Both the position numbers and the translations under genes were made by a program. Of a stretch of 64,000 bases of DNA, positions 57,150-64,000 are shown in pieces. Numbering within the stretch: the stretch's first letter is position 1; each line of letters opens with the position of its first letter. Source of the DNA: 20CM-2-55-15 sp964633285 (GTDB lineage: Bacteria; Acidobacteriota; Terriglobia; 20CM-2-55-15). The notes under the pieces were generated by a model, which was not told where the DNA came from, did no database searches, and saw only the letters and a list, made by a program, of their open reading frames with translations. The stretch lies in assembly GCA_964633285.1 (NCBI GenBank), contig CAZWGA010000013.1, positions 38,035 to 102,034 of the forward strand. Reading direction: 5' to 3'.

Positions 57150-60110
57150 ATGGCACGTTCGATCCGAATATTGTTGCTTTTATTCATCCTGCAGCAGGTG
57201 TCGATGGCCCAAAAACAGGCCAGAAAGCCGGCCGCGGCGCCGGTGCCAACGGCACAGAAGATCGATGAAGAATACACCGCGAAAATCCGCGAGTATCTTC
57301 AGGATCCCCGAATCAGCACCGAGCTCGTGGATCACCTTCCGTCATCGGACACGGTTCCCACTCCTTTGAAATTCTTCGGACGCATTCCCGGGACTCCGGG
57401 CGAACTGACGTATGCGAAAGACATCTATCGGTATTACGACGCGCTCGACAAGGCTTCAGAACGCGCCGTGATGTGGAACATCGGAAAGACCGAAGAGGGA
57501 CGGGATATGGTGGTCCTGGCAATCGCCGATGAAGCGACGATTAAACAGCTCGACCGTTATAAAGGCATGCTGGCCTCGCTGACCGATCCACGCAAGACAA
57601 CCGAAGAACAGGCGCGGCAGATCATCGGAACGGGAAAGCCGATTTACTGGATCGCGAGCGGCATCCACTCACCGGAGACAGGCGGGCCGGAAATGCTCAT
57701 CGAACTCGCGTACCGGTTGATCGTTGAAGAGACGCCGTTCATTCAGGCAATCCGCAGCAACGTGATTACTTTCATTACACCAGTCATCGAAGTCGATGGC
57801 CGGGAAAAACAAGTCGACACGTACTACTACGGAAAGAAGACCGGAAAAGCGCGTCCTCCGCTGATGTACTGGGGCAAATACGTCGCGCACGACAACAATC
57901 GCGATGGGATGGGGCAGCTTCTGCAGCTTTCGAAGAACACCACGAAAACCTTCCTGGAGTGGCATCCCACTGTCCTACACGATCTTCACGAAGCGCAGTC
58001 GTATCTCTATGCTTCAACCGGCACGGGCCCGTACAACGAACAACTCGACGCAATAACTGTGGACGAATGGTGGCTGTACGCGAAAAACGATGTGATGGAG
58101 ATGACCAAACGCGGCGTGCCCGGTGTCTGGACCTACGGCTTTTACGATGGCTGGGTACCCAACTATATGTTCTTCGTCGCGCATGCGCACAACTCCATCG
58201 GGCGATTCTATGAAGTGCAGAGTTACGGCCCGGATATCGTCAATGACCTTCGCCTTCAGCCGAATGTCACGAGCCGGGAATGGTATCGGCCGAATCCCCC
58301 GCTGCCTTCGATCAAGTGGGGACCTCGAAATAATGTCAACATTCAGGAATCCGCAATTCTCTTCGCGCTGAATTACACGGCGAAAAACAAAGAAACGCTG
58401 CTTGAAAACTATTGGCTGAAAAACAAACGTTCAGTCGAAAAAGGAAAGAACGGCCCGACTTACGGCTGGATCATCCCTGCGGGCCAGCGGCGCAAGGCGG
58501 ATACCGCTGACGCGATCAACGAGCTGAGGCATCAGGGCCTCGAGATCCATCGCGCTACAAACGCATTCAAGGCAGGAAGCGTTTCGGTTGCCGTGGGGGA
58601 CTACATCATTCGCGGCGATCAACCGTATCGAACGCTGGCAGACATGTATTTTTCGATTCAGAACTACGCGCCCGCAAACCCGCGTCCTTACGATGATACG
58701 GGCTGGACGTTTCAGTACATGCGGAACATCAAACTCACCGCGGTGACGGACAAGAGCCTCCTGGATCAGCCGATGACCGAGCTCGTAAAAGACGCCGTGG
58801 CGCCGGGCGGCATTGAAGGGTCGGGCAGCGTTGTGGTTGTCGATCACACAACGGACAACAATCTGATGGCATTTCGTTTCAAATTTCGAGATGTCCCGAT
58901 GATGGCCGCGGAAGACGACTTTGAAATGAATGGCCATAAATTCCGGGCGGGCGCGTTCATTATTCCCAATGCGGATCGTGCGCAACTGGAACCGTCGCTA
59001 CAAAGTCTCGGACTGTCCGGATTTGCCGCGAGCGCGGCGCCTTCAGTGAAGACTCATGCTCTCGATATTCCTCGAATCGGATACGTTCACAGTTGGCAGC
59101 GAACCCAGGATGAAGGCTGGGTGCGCGCAGCCCTCGATGCTTACGGAGTTCCATATACATATTTCGCCGATCAAAAACTGCGCGAGGGAAATCTTCGGCA
59201 GAAATACGACGTGATTGTATTCCCGCACGTCGGCGGCAGCGCTCAGGCGCAGGTGAACGGAATTCCGAAGAACTCGCCGGAAGCGGTGCCGTACAAGAAA
59301 TCGGAGCTGACGCCGAATCTGGGCTACATGGATCAGAGCGACGATATCCGCGGCGGAATGGGAATCGAGGGATTGCTCGAGCTTCAGCGATTTGTCGAGC
59401 AGGGTGGCACGCTGATCGTCGAAGGCTCTACTGCAACGATATTCCCCGAATACGGACTCACAACCGGTGTCACCGTGGAAAACCCGTCTCAACTTTTTGC
59501 GCGAGGCTCGGTCCTGCGCGGAGTGATCGCGGATAAGAAGAGTCCTCTCGCTTACGGCTACGATGAAGCGAGCCTGCCGGTTTACTTCAATCAGGATCCG
59601 GTTTTGAACGCCGGCGGAGCAGGCGGCGGGGGCGGTGCGGCGGGAGCATCGATCAGCCAGAACATCACGCCGATGGCGACCGCTTCTCAACAGCGCATTT
59701 CTCCACTGGAACCGGCGGCTGAGGAACAACGCGGTCAACGCGGCGGGGCACCCGCTGGAGCCGGTGGTGCAGGCGGACGCGGAGGCCGGGGCGGAGGTGG
59801 TGGCGGAGGCGCCGGCGGAGCGGGCGGCGGCGCTAACGCAAATCAGCCGCGGCCGCGTGTGGTTTTGCAATTCCCTGCCAATCCGAATGACATGCTGCTT
59901 TCCGGCGTACTTGTGGACGGGCAGTCACTGGCGAACCGCGCTCAGGTTGTCGATGTACCGCTCGGCCGTGGACACGTCGTGATGTATGCGATTCGTCCAT
60001 TCTGGCGATGGCAGACACAGGGAACGTATTTCTTCGGGTTCAATGCCATTCTGAATTGGAACGATCTGGATGCAGGAAAGCCGGAACCGCCGAAGGAAGC
60101 CGGGCAGTAA
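57150..60110 (+). CDS. Large M14-family metallocarboxypeptidase-like exported protein
   Basis: The 986-residue protein has AGGAGG 7 bases before the ATG and a signal peptide (RSIRILLLLFILQQVSMA). The M14 domain (~60-400) shows the zinc motif GIHSPETGG with H~173 and E~176, and a third His in VLHDLHEAQSYLY near 280. Residues ~430-800 are a further domain with FPHVGGSAQAQVNG and GLLELQRFVEQGGTLIVEGS, like a class I glutamine-amidotransferase-type fold; ~819-903 is a Gly-rich, Arg-containing low-complexity tract; the end is a short beta domain (RGHVVMYAIRPFWRWQTQGT). Likely a periplasmic peptidase or amidase. Divergent from the DUF1800 operon. Confidence 0.85.
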   Translation: MARSIRILLLLFILQQVSMAQKQARKPAAAPVPTAQKIDEEYTAKIREYLQDPRISTELVDHLPSSDTVPTPLKFFGRIPGTPGELTYAKDIYRYYDALDKASERAVMWNIGKTEEGRDMVVLAIADEATIKQLDRYKGMLASLTDPRKTTEEQARQIIGTGKPIYWIASGIHSPETGGPEMLIELAYRLIVEETPFIQAIRSNVITFITPVIEVDGREKQVDTYYYGKKTGKARPPLMYWGKYVAHDNNRDGMGQLLQLSKNTTKTFLEWHPTVLHDLHEAQSYLYASTGTGPYNEQLDAITVDEWWLYAKNDVMEMTKRGVPGVWTYGFYDGWVPNYMFFVAHAHNSIGRFYEVQSYGPDIVNDLRLQPNVTSREWYRPNPPLPSIKWGPRNNVNIQESAILFALNYTAKNKETLLENYWLKNKRSVEKGKNGPTYGWIIPAGQRRKADTADAINELRHQGLEIHRATNAFKAGSVSVAVGDYIIRGDQPYRTLADMYFSIQNYAPANPRPYDDTGWTFQYMRNIKLTAVTDKSLLDQPMTELVKDAVAPGGIEGSGSVVVVDHTTDNNLMAFRFKFRDVPMMAAEDDFEMNGHKFRAGAFIIPNADRAQLEPSLQSLGLSGFAASAAPSVKTHALDIPRIGYVHSWQRTQDEGWVRAALDAYGVPYTYFADQKLREGNLRQKYDVIVFPHVGGSAQAQVNGIPKNSPEAVPYKKSELTPNLGYMDQSDDIRGGMGIEGLLELQRFVEQGGTLIVEGSTATIFPEYGLTTGVTVENPSQLFARGSVLRGVIADKKSPLAYGYDEASLPVYFNQDPVLNAGGAGGGGGAAGASISQNITPMATASQQRISPLEPAAEEQRGQRGGAPAGAGGAGGRGGRGGGGGGGAGGAGGGANANQPRPRVVLQFPANPNDMLLSGVLVDGQSLANRAQVVDVPLGRGHVVMYAIRPFWRWQTQGTYFFGFNAILNWNDLDAGKPEPPKEAGQ

Positions 60111-60124
60111 ACGCCGGGGAAGCT

Positions 60125-61117
60125 TCAGCCGATTCGCTTCAGGAGTTCCGCTTTCTTTGTGTCGAACTCTTCCTGCGTCAGAACGCCTTTGGTCAGCAAG
60201 TCGTGCAGTTTTTCCAGAAGGGATGTTACTTCGGCTGCGGTGACAGCCGGAGCAGTGCCGGCTTGTTTCATCGCATCCGCCATCGACTGGCCCATCGATA
60301 ATCCCGCACCGAGGCTCGCGCCGATTCCGGCAGCGCCGCCTTCGTTCCCGGCCGCAATGGGAATACTTTGTGCGGTCTGGTACTGCGTCAGACGCCGCAT
60401 ATCGCCGAGCACATCCATTCCGATGCGTTGATCCAGGAATTTTTGAAGATCTTCCGGCAAAGAAATGTTCTGGATCTGAACCGTGTCCAGCGACAACCCA
60501 TATCCATTGAACATCGTTCCCAGTTTGCTCTTCAGGCGAGCGCCGAATTCATTCTGGTTCGCGGCGAGATCGAGAAACGGAATTCCGGATTCGGCGACGA
60601 TGTCGGTAATCGATGAAACGATCGTCGCTCGAAGTTGTTCGTCGAGATCATCCACAGTGTAGGCCGGCCGTGTTCCGCTGATCGTCTTATGAAATCTTGT
60701 CGGATCGGCAATCCTGTACGAGTAAATCCCGAATGCGCGCAGGCGCACTGCGCCAAATTCCTTGTCGCGGATGGTAATCGGGTTGGACGTCCCCCATTGG
60801 CGGTTGATCTGAAGCCGCGTGCTGAAAAAATAAACGTCGGACTTGAACGGCGATTCAAAAAGCTTGTCCCAGTTCGCGAGGTACGTCAGAACCGGTAACG
60901 TATGGGTTGTGAGCTTGTATTGGCCGGGGCCAAATTGATCCGCAATCCGGCCTTCATTGATGAACAGTGCGGCCTGAGATTCGCGCACCGTCAGCTGGGC
61001 GCCGTATTGAATTTCAAAATCCTGCATGGGAAAGCGGTAAGCGAGCATTCCATCCTTATCCTCGGTGTATTGGATGATGTCGATGAATTGCTTTCGGATA
61101 AAGTCTCCCAAAGCCAT
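60125..61117 (-). CDS. SPFH-domain protein with C-terminal SHOCT motif (YdjI/virion-core-like)
   Basis: The 330-residue protein begins MALGDFIRKQFIDIIQY, the start of the SPFH family called virion core protein or YdjI-like, with VRESQAALFINEGRIADQFGPGQYKL and GIYSYRIADPTRF. An SPFH helical part (~195-245) is followed by an Ala/Gly-rich linker and a SHOCT domain at the end (SLLEKLHDLLTKGVLTQEEF, DTKKAELLKRIG). GGGAGG lies 5 bases before the ATG. There is no signal peptide, so it acts in the cytoplasm or at the inner membrane face, possibly in membrane-stress responses. Confidence 0.87.
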   Translation of the reverse strand: MALGDFIRKQFIDIIQYTEDKDGMLAYRFPMQDFEIQYGAQLTVRESQAALFINEGRIADQFGPGQYKLTTHTLPVLTYLANWDKLFESPFKSDVYFFSTRLQINRQWGTSNPITIRDKEFGAVRLRAFGIYSYRIADPTRFHKTISGTRPAYTVDDLDEQLRATIVSSITDIVAESGIPFLDLAANQNEFGARLKSKLGTMFNGYGLSLDTVQIQNISLPEDLQKFLDQRIGMDVLGDMRRLTQYQTAQSIPIAAGNEGGAAGIGASLGAGLSMGQSMADAMKQAGTAPAVTAAEVTSLLEKLHDLLTKGVLTQEEFDTKKAELLKRIG

Positions 61118-61254
61118 AACGCCTCCCTTTTATTAGCGTCGGGCCCACCGTTTACTTGAGGTTTCGCCCTATCGGGCTCACGCTTCGCGCCAGTTCAGTT
61201 CGGTACACCGCTTCGCGGCCTCATTACTGCTGGCCGGTCCCCCCACGCTACTCC

Positions 61255-62412
61255 TTACTTCGATAATGAGAACACATCGGAGTAGGACTGAATGCGTCCG
61301 TCTTTCACGGCCGCGACCGTCTGCTGCATCGATGCGAGAACGTTCGGCGCGCGCATGCCGCCACCGAAGCCGCCTCCGCCAAGGCCAAACGTTCGGCCTC
61401 CACCCCCGACTGAACGGATGAACGTACTTGTTGCATCGAGAGGCAGCGTCCCCACATTGCCGTAGAAATTGGTCCATCCGCCATTCTGATTTCCGTTTCC
61501 TTGAAACAGGTATTGCTCCACATTCGAAAGATAAAACGCGCTGACGGTTGCGCTGTGATCCTTGAGATATTTTCCGACCGCTCGAATGGCTTTGTCGCCG
61601 CCGAAGTCACCTGTCAGGGGAACGATCAGGTTTCGGTTTTCCAGATCGCGAAGAAACCGGTAATTGTCTTCGCTGGCCAGGTAGCTTCGCTGCTTGCCAT
61701 CGAGATCGGCGGCAACCATCAAATTGAGGTAATTCGGCATTCCGCCGCCTCCTCTCCCGCGGCCCCGCGAACCCGAGTTGTAGTCGATTTCAGCGCCGAA
61801 TTCACGGAAGACCCGATACACATGTTCAATGCTGACTTGATCCTCTGCCGTGAGTTGAAATTTGTGTTTCTTCAGAAGCAGATCGTTCAACTCCTCAAGA
61901 TTTCTTTTGAACGTCGTGTCGTCAACCGGTTCCGCAACACTCAAGGCATCGAACAATTGATCGACAGTAGACTTATCGCTCAAACCAGCCGCGCGCTTTC
62001 GCGAAAACAAGCGCGACAGGAAGTCGGCGCGGTCATTCGACATCTCAAAGAAGGCCTTGTACATCAAATGCTCGAGCATGTTCTGACGGCGGATATCGAT
62101 AATGAAAGCCATCCTGGGATGAATCGCGGCGATGTACGTAAAGTTCTGTTCCGGGCCGACCCCCATGTAAACACCATCGCGCTTCGTTGTTTGAAGCAAT
62201 GCGGGGATGACAGCCTGAAAGCCTGTCTCATTCGATAAAAAATTTTCAGACTGAAAGAACCCGCCCGGCTCGGACAAGTCCTGGATGAGACTCCAAAATG
62301 TTTCGTCGTCGATTCGATTCGGCAGGGTGTCGGCGGCCAGCAACCGCGGGGCCGGGAGCGTGAAGCCGATCACGATAGCGAACAGCGCGATACCAATCTT
62401 GAATCTGGTCAT
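61255..62412 (-). CDS. Exported LIC_10091-like protein
   Basis: The 385-residue protein has a signal peptide (to about LLAAD, residue 28), then DETFWSLIQDLSEPGGFFQS, NFLSNETGFQAVIP, GVYMGVGPEQNFTYIAAIHP and RMAFIIDIRRQNMLEHLMYK, a pattern I know from the LIC_10091 family, whose members resemble SAM-dependent methyltransferases in fold. Function is unknown. Low-complexity Gly/Arg patches (GSRGRGRGGGGMPN and GGGGRTFGLGGGGFGGGM) interrupt it. GGAGG lies 7 bases before the ATG. Confidence 0.75.
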   Translation of the reverse strand: MTRFKIGIALFAIVIGFTLPAPRLLAADTLPNRIDDETFWSLIQDLSEPGGFFQSENFLSNETGFQAVIPALLQTTKRDGVYMGVGPEQNFTYIAAIHPRMAFIIDIRRQNMLEHLMYKAFFEMSNDRADFLSRLFSRKRAAGLSDKSTVDQLFDALSVAEPVDDTTFKRNLEELNDLLLKKHKFQLTAEDQVSIEHVYRVFREFGAEIDYNSGSRGRGRGGGGMPNYLNLMVAADLDGKQRSYLASEDNYRFLRDLENRNLIVPLTGDFGGDKAIRAVGKYLKDHSATVSAFYLSNVEQYLFQGNGNQNGGWTNFYGNVGTLPLDATSTFIRSVGGGGRTFGLGGGGFGGGMRAPNVLASMQQTVAAVKDGRIQSYSDVFSLSK

Positions 62413-62468
62413 CGATGACCCTCCGGAAAAGCAGTTTTGGGGAGTGAATCACAGATTGGAAGTTTTTG

Positions 62469-62984
62469 CTACCGTCCGCTCAGGATCATGCGGGCTTCGC
62501 TTGTCGCGACGCCACCACCCTTCGGCAGAATCGTCGCGCGAAGACGCAGAGAAACCGCTTTGATGATTTCGATCGGAGGAACCTCGATATTCCCCTCGGG
62601 GTTCATACAGACAAGACGCTTGGGCGCCGGCCTTTGAGGCAGCCTCAGCCGGACAAACTCCACAATGTTGCCCGGACGCAACTCCAGATTCGTGTTCTGT
62701 ACGCTGGCATTTTGTTGCGAGAAGTTTTCGATGATTCCGCTGCACACCAGATTCTGATCCGCATCATAGAACGAAGCCGACAAACGGATTTCCGCGGGAA
62801 GGCAAGTGCCCGAAGGAAGGCTCACCGTACTGAATAGATTCAGGAATATGACATCGGACGGATTTACGGCCGATCGAACGTTTGTGAATCCGATTTCACC
62901 GGAGCATGTTGCCTGGCCAAAAAGAGGCAGCGTCCAAAACAGGCACAGTATTGCGAAAGACAAAATGAAGTTTCGATTCGACAT
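62469..62984 (-). CDS. Small secreted protein, function unknown
   Basis: A 171-residue protein with a signal peptide (FILSFAILCLFWTLPLFGQ) and a compact beta-rich body. It has four Cys after the cleavage site (ATCSG, GTCLPAE, LVCSG, LVCMN) that could form two disulphides. I recognise no family. It is 57 bp upstream of the LIC_10091-like gene on the same strand. Confidence 0.62.
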   Translation of the reverse strand: MSNRNFILSFAILCLFWTLPLFGQATCSGEIGFTNVRSAVNPSDVIFLNLFSTVSLPSGTCLPAEIRLSASFYDADQNLVCSGIIENFSQQNASVQNTNLELRPGNIVEFVRLRLPQRPAPKRLVCMNPEGNIEVPPIEIIKAVSLRLRATILPKGGGVATSEARMILSGR

Positions 62985-63046
62985 TCCCTGCCCTCCGAAT
63001 TACTGACAACGTAACGCAGTGTTCGGTTCGATATTGTCCGCTTTTA

Positions 63047-64000
63047 CTATTTCGCAGGGACCGGGAAACGCGCGATCCGATCGCCACGGAACGATCCGAC
63101 CCATATTTCCTTGCCGACTTCAACGGCGACAGTTCCATTGCCGAAGGCGTCCGTGTTTGCCTGGCGGATCATTTCCTGCACTCTAAGCGTTCCCGGATTG
63201 ATTCTCACGACGTTGGAAGTCTGCATGGGAGCAATACCGCCCTGGCCCGCCGCAAGGATCGAACCGTCTCGAGCAAAGCGGATGTTATCCACGCGAAATC
63301 CGAGCGGTATGACATCTTTCTTCGGAGGTGTTACTCCGCGCGACAATCGAAAGAATGTCTGGCTTCCCCACGCGGCGACGTAGAGCGTTTTGCCGTCCTT
63401 CGAGACTTCAACCCCATTCGCGCCTGCAGCTTCGCTGCCCGGGACCATCTTCCAGCCTCTGCCGGTATGCCATTCCCACAATTCGCCGTTGTTTTCTCCA
63501 GCCATCATTTTGGTTCGAGCCGTGGGATCGCCGCTGCGCACGAGAAAATTCGTTGCGATAAAACCACCTTCCGGCAAACCCACAACAGAATTCAATCCGA
63601 TCGGCTCGGGAGCTACAGCACAGCCAATCCATGTCAGGACAGGCATTTTGCTTTTCGCATCGACTTCGAACACTTCCACCGATTCCCGGGTTCCATGCTG
63701 GACTGCAAACAATGTATGCACGGAGTTTCTACCGGGACTGAGCGCCAGTCCGTGTGTGCGGAATCGCGCTTTCTGCGCTGCGTCGGGCACTCCCGGGCAG
63801 GAGTCGTAGGTCTTCGCATCGAGCTTTTCCTTAGCATTCGCTGCAGGGTAGGCGAGAGTGGAAGTCTGATCGAGACTGTTGATCAACCGGATTCCTCCCG
63901 CTCCTCCATATGATGACGCAAGTACCCAATCGGTTCCCGGAATCACGACCAGATCCTCCGGCGCTTCCTGCCCACAGACGAATTGCACGTTGCCTGCAGG
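63047..64000 (-). CDS. SMP-30/gluconolactonase-like beta-propeller protein, 5' end cut by the window
   Basis: The reading frame continues through base 64000, so the N-terminus with its expected signal peptide is missing; a GTG at 63988 is only an internal codon choice. About 317 residues are visible: propeller strands such as APEDLVVIPGTDWVLASSYG, TRESVEVFEVDAKSKMPVLT, NSVVGLPEGGFIATNF, ANGVEVSKDGKTLYVAAWGS, NIRFARDGSILAAGQ and VAVEVGKEIWVGSFRGDRIA. The A-N-G-V-x-x-S-x-D-G-K-T-L-Y-V motif is typical of SMP-30-like lactonases or esterases. Confidence 0.75.
   Translation of the reverse strand, partial: PAGNVQFVCGQEAPEDLVVIPGTDWVLASSYGGAGGIRLINSLDQTSTLAYPAANAKEKLDAKTYDSCPGVPDAAQKARFRTHGLALSPGRNSVHTLFAVQHGTRESVEVFEVDAKSKMPVLTWIGCAVAPEPIGLNSVVGLPEGGFIATNFLVRSGDPTARTKMMAGENNGELWEWHTGRGWKMVPGSEAAGANGVEVSKDGKTLYVAAWGSQTFFRLSRGVTPPKKDVIPLGFRVDNIRFARDGSILAAGQGGIAPMQTSNVVRINPGTLRVQEMIRQANTDAFGNGTVAVEVGKEIWVGSFRGDRIARFPVPAK

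Noticed and set aside
61118..61254. GC-rich intergenic stretch with short inverted repeats (e.g. GCCC-TAT-CGGGC, CGCTTCGCG)
   Set aside because: The repeats are short and imperfect and no T-run follows; I could not support a terminator or a repeat family from this copy alone.

Overview
The window looks like a chromosomal segment of an Acidobacteriota bacterium, probably a soil lineage and possibly from a metagenome assembly. This is inferred from gene content: planctomycete-type cytochrome DUF1592 with DUF1552, a DUF1800/DUF1501 pair, two PQQ beta-propeller dehydrogenase-like proteins, DUF6152, an LIC_10091-like protein, a carboxypeptidase-regulatory-like protein and two giant TIG/NHL/Ig-like exported proteins. 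I saw no rRNA, tRNA, CRISPR array, prophage or transposase. Coding density is high and most products carry Sec or Tat export signals.

Layout. 1-3.5 kb: a truncated VOC protein, a fused membrane/spermidine-synthase-like protein and a cyclophilin. 3.5-4.2 kb: a PIN toxin and AbrB-type antitoxin with a direct-repeat operator. 4.3-7.6 kb: a three-gene operon of small exported proteins (one DUF6152) facing a gene of the same exported family as its first member. 7.6-16.2 kb: a 2857-residue surface-type protein. 16.4-22.4 kb: three more toxin/antitoxin-like modules around a deacylase, an amidohydrolase and an SGNH hydrolase, the last flanked by a perfect 47-bp direct repeat. 22.4-25 kb: three small exported or membrane proteins. 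25.1-28 kb: a Tat-exported class II aldolase and a dihydroxyphthalate-decarboxylase-like binding protein, a small membrane protein and a two-haem cytochrome, closed by a bidirectional terminator. 28-34 kb: an operon of DUF1592 cytochrome, DUF1552 and an ankyrin protein. 34.3-37.6 kb: two divergent PQQ-propeller genes. 37.6-41.6 kb: a truncated peptidase-like membrane protein, an intradiol dioxygenase gene split by an in-frame TAG, a gamma-glutamyltransferase and a PH-like membrane protein. 42-53.8 kb: a 3955-residue protein with a cohesin-like domain, a dockerin, 22 Ig-like repeats and three propellers, preceded by a possible structured RNA leader. 53.9-64 kb: a DUF1800/DUF1501 operon, a large M14-type metallopeptidase, an SPFH/SHOCT protein, an LIC_10091-like protein, a small secreted protein and a truncated propeller protein.

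Taken together the genes suggest an organism that puts much capacity into periplasmic and surface work: periplasmic oxidation with PQQ-type enzymes and c-type cytochromes, hydrolysis of peptides and amides, possible aromatic-acid chemistry, and very large repeat proteins for adhesion or surface assembly. Functions are assigned by reading motifs only; no database search was run.
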